From Armatimonadota bacterium (GTDB taxonomy: Bacteria > Sysuimicrobiota > Sysuimicrobiia > Sysuimicrobiales > Humicultoraceae), in the NCBI GenBank assembly GCA_016198805.1, contig JACQHU010000019.1, positions 1 to 33,555 on the forward strand: DNA of 33,555 bases, written 5' to 3'. The translations under genes were made by a program, and so were the position numbers. Position 1 is the first letter of the stretch; each line of letters starts with the position of its first letter. The notes under the pieces were generated by a model. It ran no database searches, had not been told where the DNA came from, and saw nothing but the letters and a program-made list of their open reading frames with translations. Below, one piece after another: positions 17,145 through 25,887 of the stretch.

Positions 17145-18003
17145 GCGAGGCTCCGTCCCTCCCGGCCAGCGCGGCCAGAGCACTCACGAGCGCCTCGACG
17201 GTGAACAGCCCCGGCGGGAGCGGGACGCCGTCCTGCCGCAGCCAGTGCGCCAGGCGGGCCATCGGCGGCGCGTGGATCCGCGCAAGCGGCGACCGGCTCA
17301 ACTGATCGAACACCTGCCCGGTGGGGCCGTCCAGGACGATCCGGCCGGCGTCCAGCGCGACGATCCGCTCGGCGTCGGCCAGGTCCTCCAGCGTATGCGA
17401 GATGGCCACAATGGTCATCCCCTCGTCGCGATGAAGCGTGCGGACCGTCGCCAGCACCTCGGCCCGCCCCTCGGGGTCGAGCATCGTGGTGGCCTCGTCG
17501 AGGATCAGACATTCGGGATGCATGGCGAGAACGCCGGCGATGGCCACGCGCTGTTTCTGGCCGCCGGACAGCAGGTGCGGCGCATGCCGGCGGTAGGCGG
17601 TCATCCCCACGGTTGCCAGCGCCCGATCGACCCGCTCCCGGATCAGGGGGGACGGCAGCCCCAGGTTTTCCGGCCCGAAGGCCACGTCCTCATCCACGAC
17701 GGTCGCCACCAGCTGGTTGTCAGGATTCTGGAAGACCATCCCCACACGCCGGCGGATGGCAAGCGTGGCCGACCGGTCGCGGGTGTCCTGCCCGCCCACG
17801 ATCACGCGGCCGGACGCGGGCAGCAACAGCGCGTTGAAATGCTTGGCCAGCGTCGACTTGCCGGACCCATTCCCGCCGACGATCCCGACGTACTCGCCGC
17901 GGCCAATGGACAGCGACAGGCCGTCGAGGGCGACGACGGCCTGTGGCGTATGGGGGTGGTACGTATACCGGAGGTCGGTGACCTCGATGAAGGGTTGGCG
18001 CAC
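17137..18003 (-). CDS. ecfA1: ECF transporter ATPase EcfA1
   Basis: ABC ATPase of 288 residues. It has Walker A GGNGSGKST (43-51), Q-loop FQNPDNQLVATVV, signature LLSGGQKQRVAIAG and Walker B CLILDEATTMLD. The NPDNQ and DEATTMLD forms are those of EcfA1. It starts with GTG 10 bp after the rplQ stop and overlaps ecfA2. The order rplQ-ecfA1-ecfA2-ecfT-truA is the Firmicutes arrangement. Confidence 0.94.
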   Translation of the reverse strand: MRQPFIEVTDLRYTYHPHTPQAVVALDGLSLSIGRGEYVGIVGGNGSGKSTLAKHFNALLLPASGRVIVGGQDTRDRSATLAIRRRVGMVFQNPDNQLVATVVDEDVAFGPENLGLPSPLIRERVDRALATVGMTAYRRHAPHLLSGGQKQRVAIAGVLAMHPECLILDEATTMLDPEGRAEVLATVRTLHRDEGMTIVAISHTLEDLADAERIVALDAGRIVLDGPTGQVFDQLSRSPLARIHAPPMARLAHWLRQDGVPLPPGLFTVEALVSALAALAGRDGASHA

Positions 18004-18013
18004 CCCGTGGGGC

Positions 18014-18367
18014 CTACTTCACCAGCTCGACCAGCGCCATCTCCGCCCCGTCCCCGCGGCGCGTCCGGGTCTTGAGGATGCGGGTATACCCCCCGCGGCC
18101 GGGCCGATAGCGGGGGACGACGTCTGCGAACAGCCGCCGGAGCACCCGGGGGTCGGTCAGGAACCGGCGCACCTGGCGGCGGGCCTGCAGGTCTCCGCGC
18201 AGGGCGGTGGAGATGACACCGTCGGCGATCTTCTTGGTCTCCTTGGCCCTGGCATCGGTGGTCTCGATGCGATCATGCAGGATGAGCGCGCTGACCAGGT
18301 CCCGGAACAGCGCGCGGCGCTCACCCGTATCCCGGCCCAACTTGCGGCGCTTGGCCCCCAGTCCCAT
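18014..18367 (-). CDS. rplQ: 50S ribosomal protein L17
   Basis: bL17, 117 residues, near the peptide exit tunnel on the large subunit. The start RRKLGRDTGERRALFRDLV and the TKKIADGVI and YTRILKTRTRRGDGAEMA segments are diagnostic. An AAGGGAG site precedes the ATG. It is the last ribosomal gene of the cluster and directly follows rpoA, as in most bacteria. Confidence 0.97.
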   Translation of the reverse strand: MGLGAKRRKLGRDTGERRALFRDLVSALILHDRIETTDARAKETKKIADGVISTALRGDLQARRQVRRFLTDPRVLRRLFADVVPRYRPGRGGYTRILKTRTRRGDGAEMALVELVK

Positions 18368-18380
18368 CGGTCTCGCTCCC

Positions 18381-19343
18381 TTAGGCCTGGTCCGGCTGCC
18401 GCAGACTCAGGCCGTGCGCGGTGAGCTTTTCCTTGACCTCATCCAGCGACTTCCGCCCAAAGTTTTTGACGGCCACGACCTCTTCTTCGGTCTTCTTGAT
18501 CAGGTCGCCGACGGTGTGGATGCCCGCGCGCTTGAGGCAGTTGTAGGGTCGCACGGAGAGGTCAAGTTCCTCGATCGGCATGGCCATGGCGCGGGCGCGG
18601 TCGGGATCCTCGGTGACGCCGAACGGCGCCCCGGCCCCCGCCTCGTCGGCGATGCCGGCGAACAGCCGGAAGTGGTCGATGAGCAGGCGTGAGGCCTCCT
18701 GCAGCGCCTCCTCCGGCCGGATCGACCCGTCGGTCCAGATCTCCAGCACCAGGCGATCCAGGTCGGTGGCGTGCCCCACCCGCGTGTCTTCAACAATGTA
18801 GCTCACCTTGCGGATCGGCGAGAAGATCGAGTCGATGGGAATGACGCCGATCACGTGCTCGCTGCGGCGATGACGCTCCGCCGGGACGTACCCTTTCCCT
18901 CGCTCGACCACGATCTCCATCGCCAGCCGGGCGTCCTTGCGGTCCAGCGTGGCGAGATGCAGGTTGGGGTTGATGATCTCGACCTCGGGATCCTCCTGGA
19001 TATCGGCCGCGGTCACGTCCTTCTTCCCCTTCATGTCCAGCCGCAGCAGCTTGGGCTTGTCGGTGTAGAGCCGCAGCGTCAGCTCCTTGAGGTTCAGGAC
19101 GATCTGCGTCACATCTTCCACCACGCCCGGAATGGTCGAAAACTCATGCAGGACGCCGTCGATCTTCACCGAGGTGACGGCCGCCCCCGAAATCGACGAG
19201 AGCAGCACCCGGCGCAGGGCATTCCCCAGCGTCACGCCGAAGCCGTGATCCAGCGGCTCAACGACGAACTTCCCGTAGGTGTCTGAGAGTTCCGCGTACT
19301 CGACCTTGGGGGTCGGGGTTTCCCACAACGTGCCAATACTCAT
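18381..19343 (-). CDS. rpoA: RNA polymerase alpha subunit
   Basis: A 320-residue alpha subunit. The N-terminal assembly domain (about 1-232) includes LGNALRRVLLSSI with Arg45. The C-terminal domain (about 255-313) has LSVRPYNCLKRAGI, with Arg265, the UP-element contact, at the same number as in E. coli. AGGAGGT precedes the ATG. It lies between rpsD and rplQ in the alpha operon, so transcription and translation components are made together. Confidence 0.98.
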   Translation of the reverse strand: MSIGTLWETPTPKVEYAELSDTYGKFVVEPLDHGFGVTLGNALRRVLLSSISGAAVTSVKIDGVLHEFSTIPGVVEDVTQIVLNLKELTLRLYTDKPKLLRLDMKGKKDVTAADIQEDPEVEIINPNLHLATLDRKDARLAMEIVVERGKGYVPAERHRRSEHVIGVIPIDSIFSPIRKVSYIVEDTRVGHATDLDRLVLEIWTDGSIRPEEALQEASRLLIDHFRLFAGIADEAGAGAPFGVTEDPDRARAMAMPIEELDLSVRPYNCLKRAGIHTVGDLIKKTEEEVVAVKNFGRKSLDEVKEKLTAHGLSLRQPDQA

Positions 19344-19384
19344 GATCGGCTGACCTCCTGCCTCATGACTCGCCGCACGTGCGA

Positions 19385-20008
19385 TTACCGCGAGTAGTAC
19401 TCGACGATCAACTGCTCCTGGATCGGCACGTCGATCTCCTCACGCGCCGGCAGCGCCAGCACGCGGGCCTCAAGACGGCCCGGGTCGAACTCGAGCCACG
19501 AGGGGGGCTTGCGCCCGGGCGTGGCCACGAGTTCCTTCATCCGCGGATGGACGTGCTGCGGATCGCTGACCCCCACCGTCTGCCCGGGCCGGACCTGGTA
19601 GGACGGGATCGTGACCCGCTTCCCGTCCACCGCGAGGTGGCCGTGAGCGACCAGCTGCCGGGCTTCCTTGCGCGAGGACGCCAGCCCCAGGCGGTAGACG
19701 ACGTTGTCCAGCCGCGTCTCCAGCAACTGCAGCAGGCGCGTCCCGGTGACGGCCTTGGTCCTGGCCGCCCGCTGGAAGTAGGTCTTGAACTGGGTCTCGT
19801 ACAGCCCGTAGATCCGTCGCAGCTTCTGCTTCTCCCGCAACCGCACGCCGAACTCGCTCAGCTTCCGGCGGGACACCCCGTGCATGCCCGGCGGCTGCGG
19901 CCGCTTATGCACCGGGCACTTCTCGGTGTAGCACTTCTCGCCTTTGAGGTAGAGCTTCATCCCCTCGCGCCGGCAGAGCCGACAAACCGAACCGGTGTAC
20001 CGCCCCAT
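19385..20008 (-). CDS. rpsD: 30S ribosomal protein S4, zinc-binding form
   Basis: uS4, 207 residues, a primary 16S-binding assembly protein and in several bacteria a translational autoregulator. Cys9, Cys12, Cys26 and Cys31 form the zinc site of the C+ type. The S4 RNA-binding domain is seen in [20 protein letters not shown] and [22 protein letters not shown] precedes the ATG. A strong hairpin lies in the gap to rpsK, which could be a target of this protein or an unrelated element. Confidence 0.97.
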   Translation of the reverse strand: MGRYTGSVCRLCRREGMKLYLKGEKCYTEKCPVHKRPQPPGMHGVSRRKLSEFGVRLREKQKLRRIYGLYETQFKTYFQRAARTKAVTGTRLLQLLETRLDNVVYRLGLASSRKEARQLVAHGHLAVDGKRVTIPSYQVRPGQTVGVSDPQHVHPRMKELVATPGRKPPSWLEFDPGRLEARVLALPAREEIDVPIQEQLIVEYYSR

Positions 20009-20037
20009 GCGTGCCTCCTCCGCTCCGCGTCAGCCCA

Positions 20038-20068
20038 CCCCACAGATTCGCGTCGCGAATCTGCGGGG
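20038..20068 (-). repeat. Stable hairpin between rpsK and rpsD
   Basis: CCCCACAGATTCGCG (20038-20052), one base, then CGCGAATCTGCGGGG (20054-20068) form a 15-bp inverted repeat. The single mismatch is A-C on the plus strand but becomes a G-U pair in the minus-strand transcript. So it pairs fully only in the operon RNA, apart from a 3-5 nt loop. No U-run follows, so a simple terminator is unlikely. Transcript processing, an attenuator or S4 autoregulation are possibilities. Confidence 0.6.
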
Positions 20069-20077
20069 ACCCCGGGC

Positions 20078-20467
20078 CTACACGCGCCGCCGCTTCGGCG
20101 GCCGGCAGCCGTTGTGCGGCACCGGCGTCACGTCTTTGATCAGGTTGACCTCGAGCCCGGCGGCCTGGAGCGACCGGATGGCCGCTTCACGGCCCGACCC
20201 CGGGCCACGGACCAGCACCTCGACCTGGCGCACGCCGTGCTCCATCGCCCTGCGCGCGGCGGTCTCGGCCGCCACGCTGGCCGCGAACGGGGTCCCCTTG
20301 CGCGACCCCTTGAAGCCCACGGTGCCAGCGCTCGCCCAGGCGACGACGTTGCCCTGGCCGTCGGTGATCGTGACCATGGTGTTGTTGAAGCTCGACCGGA
20401 TGTGGGCGACGCCCACCGGGATGTTCTTGCGCTCGCGCTTGCGCGCGCGACTGGGTTTGTTGGCCAT
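20078..20467 (-). CDS. rpsK: 30S ribosomal protein S11
   Basis: uS11, 129 residues, on the platform of the small subunit. [15 protein letters not shown], then [18 protein letters not shown], and the C-terminal [16 protein letters not shown] are all family hallmarks. AAGGAG precedes the ATG. It lies 12 bp after rpsM in the conserved infA-rpmJ-rpsM-rpsK-rpsD order. Confidence 0.98.
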   Translation of the reverse strand: MANKPSRARKRERKNIPVGVAHIRSSFNNTMVTITDGQGNVVAWASAGTVGFKGSRKGTPFAASVAAETAARRAMEHGVRQVEVLVRGPGSGREAAIRSLQAAGLEVNLIKDVTPVPHNGCRPPKRRRV

Positions 20468-20479
20468 CTGCTGCTCCTT

Positions 20480-20905
20480 CTAGGATTTCGCGGCCGGCGC
20501 AGGCGCCGCAGGCCCGGCCGCCGACGGTCCGGCTGCCGCCTTCCGGCGCACGCCGACCGTCTTCTTCGGGCCCTTGCGCGTCCTGGCGTTGGTCCTGGTC
20601 CGCTGCCCCCGCACCGGGAGGCTCCGCTTGTGCCGGATACCCCGGTAGGAGCCGATCTCGACCAGGCGGCGGATGTCCATGGCGATGTCGCGCCGCAGGT
20701 CGCCCTCCACCTTGTAGTTCCGCTCGATGTACTCCCGCAGCCGCGTCACCTCGTCCTCGGCCAGCGCCCGCACCCGGGTGTCGGGACTCACGCCTGTGGC
20801 GCGGCAGATCGCCTTGGCCCGGCTGGGCCCGATCCCGAAAATGTACGGCAGGGCCGCTTCGATCCGTTTGTCCCGCGGCAGGTCCACTCCCGCAATGCGT
20901 GCCAT
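20480..20905 (-). CDS. rpsM: 30S ribosomal protein S13 with Ala/Pro-rich tail
   Basis: uS13, 141 residues, in the head of the small subunit, contacting P-site tRNA and bridge B1. [26 protein letters not shown] and [26 protein letters not shown] are diagnostic. The protein exceeds the usual 120 or so residues by a tail of about twenty residues rich in Ala and Pro, ending in Lys-Ser. AGGAGG, overlapping the rpmJ stop region, precedes the ATG. Confidence 0.98.
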   Translation of the reverse strand: MARIAGVDLPRDKRIEAALPYIFGIGPSRAKAICRATGVSPDTRVRALAEDEVTRLREYIERNYKVEGDLRRDIAMDIRRLVEIGSYRGIRHKRSLPVRGQRTRTNARTRKGPKKTVGVRRKAAAGPSAAGPAAPAPAAKS

Positions 20906-20915
20906 AGGGTGCCTC

Positions 20916-21029
20916 CTAGCCCTGCTTCTGCTTGTGCTTCGGGTTCTCGCAGATCACGCGGACCCGCCGCCCGCGCTTCACGATCTTGCACTTCTCACAC
21001 ATGATGCGCACCGATGCTCTGACTTTCAT
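20916..21029 (-). CDS. rpmJ: 50S ribosomal protein L36, zinc form
   Basis: bL36, 37 residues. It begins [17 protein letters not shown] and ends [12 protein letters not shown]. Cys11, Cys14, Cys27 and His32 give the zinc ribbon of the C+ type. It fills the gap between infA and rpsM, its normal place, with AGGGAG upstream of the ATG. Confidence 0.97.
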   Translation of the reverse strand: MKVRASVRIMCEKCKIVKRGRRVRVICENPKHKQKQG

Positions 21030-21055
21030 CGTCAGGACTCCCTTCGCGCCGCGCC

Positions 21056-21274
21056 CTACCGATACCGGTAGGTGATCCGACCGCGGGTCGGATCATACGG
21101 CGATAGCTCGACCTTCACGCGATCGCCCGGCAGGATCCGGATGAAGTGGATCCGCATCTTACCCGAAATGTGCGCGAGCACCTTGTGCCCGCTGGCCAGG
21201 GTGACCCGAAACATGGCGTTGGGCAACACCTCGGAAACGGTGCCTTCCACTTCGATCGCGTCCTGCTTGGTCAT
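21056..21274 (-). CDS. infA: Translation initiation factor IF-1
   Basis: A 72-residue OB-fold protein that binds the ribosomal A site during initiation. Key parts are [17 protein letters not shown], then [27 protein letters not shown], and the C-terminal RGRITYRYR. The ATG overlaps the stop of the KOW gene as ATGA, so the two are probably coupled. Confidence 0.98.
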   Translation of the reverse strand: MTKQDAIEVEGTVSEVLPNAMFRVTLASGHKVLAHISGKMRIHFIRILPGDRVKVELSPYDPTRGRITYRYR

Positions 21275-21600
21275 TCGCCCTCCTGATGCGCGTCCAGGAC
21301 GTCGCGCAACTCCTCGTCGGTGGCGCGCCCCCCGTCACGCAAGCGCGCCGCCAGCGCCCCCGCGGGGCCGTGGACCTGCAGGTGCTTGACATTCTTCTTC
21401 TTGGGGCGGTCCGCCCCCCGGCGGCGACCGTCGGCCACCAGCACCATCTCACCGCCCGCGGTCCCGACCACCACGTAGCGATCTCCCGCGTCACGCCCGG
21501 CCCGCGACGTCACCACCATACCAACCAGCCCGTGCGCAGGGCGCCCTGCCGCGTCGTCCACAGTCGTCCACAAATGTTCAGTATATGGTCCCGGCGCCAT
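21271..21600 (-). CDS. KOW-domain RNA-binding protein (L14e-like)
   Basis: A small basic protein of up to 109 residues between map and infA, a position typical of Clostridia-like genomes. The KOW segment is seen in [22 protein letters not shown], followed by MVLVADG and [10 protein letters not shown], which match the family. Its exact function is not established; a ribosome- or RNA-associated role is likely. The start is uncertain. The ATG at 21600 overlaps map by 23 bp, GTG at 21561 and ATG at 21519 are alternatives, and none has a clear ribosome site. The stop overlaps the infA start. Confidence 0.85.
   Translation of the reverse strand: MAPGPYTEHLWTTVDDAAGRPAHGLVGMVVTSRAGRDAGDRYVVVGTAGGEMVLVADGRRRGADRPKKKNVKHLQVHGPAGALAARLRDGGRATDEELRDVLDAHQEGE
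21553..21572. repeat. Tandem 10-bp repeat with DnaA-box-like units
   Basis: GTCGTCCACA occurs twice head to tail just after the map stop, inside the N-terminal part of the KOW frame. Each unit contains TCGTCCACA, one base from the TTGTCCACA DnaA box favoured in GC-rich genomes. No AT-rich region or further boxes are seen, so an origin is not claimed. Confidence 0.3.
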
Positions 21601-22360
21601 TGCGTCCAGTCAGGATCTCAGGACCGTCCGGCGTGATCGCCACCGTATGCTCGGCGTGCGCCGACAGCGAGCGATCGCGGGTCCGCACCGTCCAGCCATC
21701 CTCCTCGATGACTACGTCGGCACCCCCCATGTTCACCATGGGTTCGATGGCCAGGGTCATGCCCACGACCAGGGGGGAGCCGGTTCCGGGGCGGCCGACG
21801 TTGGGAACCTGCGGATCCTCGTGCAACTGCCGGCCGATGCCGTGCCCGGCGAAGTCGCGGACGGCCGAGAATCCGGCCGCCTCCACCACCGCCTGGATGG
21901 CCCAGCTTACGTCCCCCAGGCGGGCGCCGGGCCGCGCCTCAGCGATCCCCCGGGCCAGCGCCTCCTCGGCGACCTCCAGGAGGCGGCGGACCGGCGGCGA
22001 GACATCGCCGACCGGGACCGTCTTCGCCACGTCGGCGTGGAACCCGTCCAGCAGGACGCCCAGATCGATGGACACGATCTCCCCGGCCTGCAGGACCCGC
22101 GGACCCGGGATGCCGTGAACGACCTCCTCATCGACCGAGGTGCAGATGCTCTTGGGGAACCCCCGGTAGTTCTTGAACGACGGGATCCCCCTATGGCGGC
22201 GGATGAACTCCTCGGCGATCCGATCCAGCGCCGCCGTGGAGACCCCCGACCGCGCCGCCCGCGTCACCGCCTCAAGCGCCCGGGCCGCCAGCTGTCCGGC
22301 GCGACGCATCCGGTCCAGGTCTTCCGCGGTCTTCAGGACGATCATCTCTCCGAGCGTCAT
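21578..22360 (-). CDS. map: Type I methionine aminopeptidase
   Basis: Removes the initiator Met from nascent proteins. It has 260 residues. The five metal ligands are present: Asp99 (SIDLG), Asp110 (FHADVAKT), His173 (GHGIG), Glu206 (IEPM) and Glu237 (AEHT); His82 is also conserved. The ATG at 22360 overlaps the adk stop as ATGA. A GTG at 22366, and an ATG at 22345 giving the usual MIVLKT start, are alternatives. The order secY-adk-map is standard. Confidence 0.96.
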   Translation of the reverse strand: MTLGEMIVLKTAEDLDRMRRAGQLAARALEAVTRAARSGVSTAALDRIAEEFIRRHRGIPSFKNYRGFPKSICTSVDEEVVHGIPGPRVLQAGEIVSIDLGVLLDGFHADVAKTVPVGDVSPPVRRLLEVAEEALARGIAEARPGARLGDVSWAIQAVVEAAGFSAVRDFAGHGIGRQLHEDPQVPNVGRPGTGSPLVVGMTLAIEPMVNMGGADVVIEEDGWTVRTRDRSLSAHAEHTVAITPDGPEILTGRNGAGTIY

Positions 22361-23013
22361 CGGCACACCGGCGGGGCGATCAGCGCCAGCAGGACGCGGT
22401 AGATCGCCTCGACGTCGCCCTCGGCATTCAGCATCGCGTAGAGCCCCCGCGCCCGATAGAAAGCCAGCAGGGGCTCGGTCTGCTCGCGGTACACCTGGAG
22501 CCGCCGGCGCACAGTCTCCGGCCGATCGTCCTCCCGGGTGTAGAGGGGGCTGCCGTCGACGTCGCAGACGCCGGGCGTCTTCGGCAGGTTGGAGTGGACG
22601 TTGTAGATGTGCCCCTGAGCCCGGCAGAGCATGCGGCCGCTCAGCCTCTTGATCAGGGTGGTCTCGCTCACCTCGAAGTAGATCACGCGGTCGAGATGCC
22701 GGTTCATCCCGGCCAGGACCGCCTCCAGGGCCTCGGCCTGGGCGATTGTCCGCGGAAAGCCGTCGAGGACGAACCCGGCCGAGGTGTCCTCCTGCTGGAG
22801 CCGATCGGCGACGAGGCCGATCATCACGGCGTCGGGCACCAGCTCGCCGGCCCGCACGTATCGCTCGGCCTCCCGGCCCAGCGGCGTCCCCGCCGCGCTG
22901 GCGGCGCGCAGCATGTCGCCGGTCGCGATCTGGGGAATCCCCTCACGCTGGTGCAGGAGCCGGGCCTGCGTGCCCTTGCCGGCACCGTTGGGGCCCAGGA
23001 AGATCAGGTTCAT
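22357..23013 (-). CDS. adk: Adenylate kinase with altered lid zinc site
   Basis: Interconverts 2 ADP with ATP and AMP. It has 218 residues. The P-loop is GPNGAGKGT (7-15), with IATGDMLR and FVLDGFPRT for AMP binding and a long LID (about 127-163). Zinc-type LIDs have Cys at 130, 133, 150 and Cys or Asp at 153. Here they read Cys130, Gln133, Cys150, Asp153, so one ligand is replaced by Gln and metal binding is doubtful. It starts 7 bp after secY. Confidence 0.97.
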   Translation of the reverse strand: MNLIFLGPNGAGKGTQARLLHQREGIPQIATGDMLRAASAAGTPLGREAERYVRAGELVPDAVMIGLVADRLQQEDTSAGFVLDGFPRTIAQAEALEAVLAGMNRHLDRVIYFEVSETTLIKRLSGRMLCRAQGHIYNVHSNLPKTPGVCDVDGSPLYTREDDRPETVRRRLQVYREQTEPLLAFYRARGLYAMLNAEGDVEAIYRVLLALIAPPVCR

Positions 23014-23020
23014 CGCCCGC

Positions 23021-24295
23021 TCACTTCATGAACCCTTCGTAGTGGCGCATCAGGACATACGCCTCGAGTTGCTTCATCGTCTCCAGCGCGACGCCCACGA
23101 CGATGAGCAGGGACGTGCCGGCCAGGTACAGGGTCAGCACGCCGGTGCCGCGGGAGAGGTAGACGGGCGCGATCGCAATAGTGGCCAGGGTCAGCGCGCC
23201 CACGAATGTCAGGCGCTCGGTCACGCGCGCCAGGTAGTCGCTGGTCGGCTTGCCCGGCCGGATGCCGGGGATGAAGCCGCCGTACTTCTTGATGTTATTG
23301 GACACGTCATTGGGATCGAACTGCGTGGCCGTGTAGAAGTACGTGAACAGGATGATCAACACAAAGTAGAGGGCGTCGCCCAGCGGCTGACCCGGGAGGA
23401 TCCTCTGGCCCCAGATGCGGAGCCATTCCACACGGGAAAACTGCGCGATCGTCCCCGGGAACTGCAGGACCGAGACCGCGAAGATGATGGGGATGACGCC
23501 GGCCTGGATCAGCCGCATGGGCAGATGGGTGGACTGTCCCTGGTACACGCGGCGGCCCACCACCCGCTTGGCGTACTGGACCGGAATCTTGCGGAGCGCC
23601 TGGGTCATGATGATCACGGCCACGATGCTGGCCAGGATGACCAGCACGTCGAGGAAGAACGAGAGCACTCTCACTTCGCCGGCGCGCATCAGCGTCAGCG
23701 TCTGCCCGATCTGCGCCGGCAGGCGGGCGACGATGCCCCCAAAAATGATGAGCGAGACGCCGTTGCCGACCCCGTACTCGGTCATGATCTCGCCCATCCA
23801 GGTCAGCAGCATCGTCCCGGCCACCAGCGTCACCAGGATCGTGCCGACGACCAGCGGCCGGCTTTCGTAGACGGCCCCCTGGGTGCTGATAATGTAGTAC
23901 TGGCTCCAGGCCTGGAGGAACGCCAGCGCGACGGTCAGATACCGCGTGTACATGCCCAGGCGCCGCCGGCCTGCTTCGCCTTCCTCGGTCGCCATCTCTT
24001 TGAGGCGCGGGAAGACCACCTGGAGCAGGCTGAAGATAATGGAGGCGGTAATGTACGGGAACACGCCCAGCGCGAAGATGGCGAAGCGGGACAGCGCGCC
24101 GCCCACGAACAGGTCGTAGAAGCTGAACAGGGTGCCCTGCTGCTGGAACAGCTGCTCGATCCGCGACACGTCCACTCCGGGCACCGGCAGGTGCGATCCC
24201 AGCCGGAACAGCGCCAGCATCCCCGCCGTGAAGAGCAGGCGGCGCCGCAGATCCGGGATCCGCAGCGGGTTGGAGAGGGAGCGGACCTGCATCAT
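23021..24295 (-). CDS. secY: Protein translocase subunit SecY
   Basis: Central channel of the Sec translocon in the cytoplasmic membrane, 424 residues with ten predicted helices. Landmarks are LFRLGSHLPVPGVD at helix 1, the plug region after it, VGNGVSLIIFGGIVARLP in helix 5, and IPGIRPGKPTSDYL near the end. Two ATGs occur in tandem; the first overlaps the rplO stop (ATGA). Genes adk and map follow. Confidence 0.98.
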   Translation of the reverse strand: MMQVRSLSNPLRIPDLRRRLLFTAGMLALFRLGSHLPVPGVDVSRIEQLFQQQGTLFSFYDLFVGGALSRFAIFALGVFPYITASIIFSLLQVVFPRLKEMATEEGEAGRRRLGMYTRYLTVALAFLQAWSQYYIISTQGAVYESRPLVVGTILVTLVAGTMLLTWMGEIMTEYGVGNGVSLIIFGGIVARLPAQIGQTLTLMRAGEVRVLSFFLDVLVILASIVAVIIMTQALRKIPVQYAKRVVGRRVYQGQSTHLPMRLIQAGVIPIIFAVSVLQFPGTIAQFSRVEWLRIWGQRILPGQPLGDALYFVLIILFTYFYTATQFDPNDVSNNIKKYGGFIPGIRPGKPTSDYLARVTERLTFVGALTLATIAIAPVYLSRGTGVLTLYLAGTSLLIVVGVALETMKQLEAYVLMRHYEGFMK

Positions 24296-24762
24296 CGCTC
24301 GAGCACCTCGGCGCGGCCGCCTGCGGCCTCGATGGCCCGGCGGGCCCCCGCAGAGAAAGCGTGCGCGCGGACGGTCAAGACATGGGTGAGCCGGCCGGTG
24401 GCCAGCACTTTCACCGGTCCTGTCCCGACCAGGCCGGCGCCCCGTAGAATGGCCGGCGTGACCTCGCTGCCGGCCGGGAAGCGGTTGAGATCGCGCAGCC
24501 GGATTTCCTGCACGAGAGGCCTGGGCTTCCCGCCGGTCATGTTGCTGCCAGCCCCGCGCACCCCTCGCCGGAACGGGAGTCGCTTGAACAGCGGCGTCTG
24601 GCCGCCTTCAAATCCCGGCCGCGGCCCGGATCCCGAGCGGGCCTTCTGCCCCTTGCGCCCCTTACCGGCGTAGGCCCCCCGGCCGGAGCCCAGACCCCGG
24701 CCGACCCGGCGCCGTCGCCGGTGCGCGCCTTTGGGCGGCCTCAGATCCGTGATCGTGATCAT
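24292..24762 (-). CDS. rplO: 50S ribosomal protein L15
   Basis: uL15, 156 residues, a late-assembly large-subunit protein. The basic, glycine-rich N-terminus (RRRRRVGRGLGSGRG), then KGQKARSG, and GFEGGQTPLFKRLPFRRG are diagnostic. It overlaps rpmD by four bases (ATGA) and secY by four bases, so rpmD-rplO-secY are likely coupled. Confidence 0.98.
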   Translation of the reverse strand: MITITDLRPPKGAHRRRRRVGRGLGSGRGAYAGKGRKGQKARSGSGPRPGFEGGQTPLFKRLPFRRGVRGAGSNMTGGKPRPLVQEIRLRDLNRFPAGSEVTPAILRGAGLVGTGPVKVLATGRLTHVLTVRAHAFSAGARRAIEAAGGRAEVLER

Positions 24763-24962
24763 CGCGTTCCCCCTGCCTGGCCGTTCCCGTCGTCCACGTC
24801 CACCAGGTGCGTGACGCGCCGCAGCATGCCCGCAAGGCGAGGCGAGCGCGGCCGTTCGACCGTCTGGCCGATCCGTCGCAGCCCCAGGGTCCGCAGGATC
24901 GCCTGCTGCTGGGCGGGGCGTCCGTGGAGGCTGCGGCGCAGCGTGATCCGCACGCGCCCCAT
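24759..24962 (-). CDS. rpmD: 50S ribosomal protein L30
   Basis: uL30, 67 residues, on the large subunit. It starts [20 protein letters not shown] and has [30 protein letters not shown]. The ATG at 24962 lies one base after the rpsE stop; the frame continues upstream into rpsE but that is a shadow. It ends within the rplO start. Confidence 0.97.
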   Translation of the reverse strand: MGRVRITLRRSLHGRPAQQQAILRTLGLRRIGQTVERPRSPRLAGMLRRVTHLVDVDDGNGQAGGTR

Positions 24963-24963
24963 C

Positions 24964-25476
24964 CTACGTCCTCCGACCGGCCAGCTCAACCTGCCGGCCC
25001 CGGAGCCGGGACACGTCCTCGGGCAGGCGCAGCGCCTCCAGCCCGGCGAGCGTGGCCCGGGCGACATTGATCGGGTTGGTGGAGCCCAGGGCCTTGGTCA
25101 GGACGTCCTTGATCCCTGCCGCGTTGAGCACCGCGCGCACGGCGCCGCCGGCGATAACGCCGGTCCCCGGCGACGCCGGCCGGAGCAGCACGCGGGCCGC
25201 CCCGTAAGTGCCGATCACCTCGTGGGGGATCGTTGTCCCGATGCGGGGCACGGCGATCAGGGCCTTCTTCGAGTCTTCCACGCCCTTGCGGATCGCATCC
25301 GGAACCTCGGCGGCCTTCCCCAGCCCGACCCCGACATGGCCGTTCTCGTCGCCCACGACCACCAGCGCGCTGAAGTTGAACCGCTTCGCGCCCTTGGTCA
25401 CCTTGGCGACCCGGTTGATGAACACCGCCTTCTCGACGGTCAGGTTGATGCTGGACGAATCGATGCGCTGTGCCAC
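24964..25476 (-). CDS. rpsE: 30S ribosomal protein S5
   Basis: uS5, 170 residues, involved in decoding accuracy and mRNA unwinding at the entry tunnel. The double-stranded RNA-binding domain reads [24 protein letters not shown] and [18 protein letters not shown]. The second domain has [19 protein letters not shown] and [13 protein letters not shown]. The start is GTG with AGGAGGAG just upstream. Confidence 0.98.
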   Translation of the reverse strand: MAQRIDSSSINLTVEKAVFINRVAKVTKGAKRFNFSALVVVGDENGHVGVGLGKAAEVPDAIRKGVEDSKKALIAVPRIGTTIPHEVIGTYGAARVLLRPASPGTGVIAGGAVRAVLNAAGIKDVLTKALGSTNPINVARATLAGLEALRLPEDVSRLRGRQVELAGRRT

Positions 25477-25491
25477 GTCACTCCTCCTGAG

Positions 25492-25860
25492 CTAGAACTG
25501 CAGGCCGCCGGCGCGGGCTCCTTCGGCCAGCGACCGGACCCGGCCGTGGAAGAGGTACCCTCCCCGGTCGAAGACGACCGCGGTGATGCCCCGGCTCCTC
25601 GCGCGCTGGGCCGTGATCTCCCCGACGACGGCCGCGGCGTCGGCCTTCTTCTTGCCAGCAAGGCGCTCGCGGACCTCCGGATCCAGGGTCGAGGCGGCCA
25701 CCAGCGTCCGGCCGCTGGCATCGTCGATCACCTGGGCGTAGATGTGCTGCAGGCTGCGAAACACCGAGAGCCGGGGACGCGCGGGGACGCCCGCGAGGCG
25801 CCGCCGGGCCCGCAGGTGCCGGCGCTGCCGGAGCACGTTGCGATCGGTGCGTTTGAGCAT
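25492..25860 (-). CDS. rplR: 50S ribosomal protein L18
   Basis: uL18, 122 residues, a 5S rRNA-binding protein of the central protuberance. The [18 protein letters not shown] stretch, [20 protein letters not shown] and the final GGLQF are diagnostic. It sits between rplF and rpsE as usual, with a purine-rich site before the ATG. Confidence 0.98.
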   Translation of the reverse strand: MLKRTDRNVLRQRRHLRARRRLAGVPARPRLSVFRSLQHIYAQVIDDASGRTLVAASTLDPEVRERLAGKKKADAAAVVGEITAQRARSRGITAVVFDRGGYLFHGRVRSLAEGARAGGLQF

Positions 25861-25887
25861 CGCTCTTCCCTCTCCCTGGCCGGTAGG

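Noticed and set aside
15476-18003. A dedicated ECF vitamin importer
   Set aside because: No S component is present; the gene order is that of the shared energising module.
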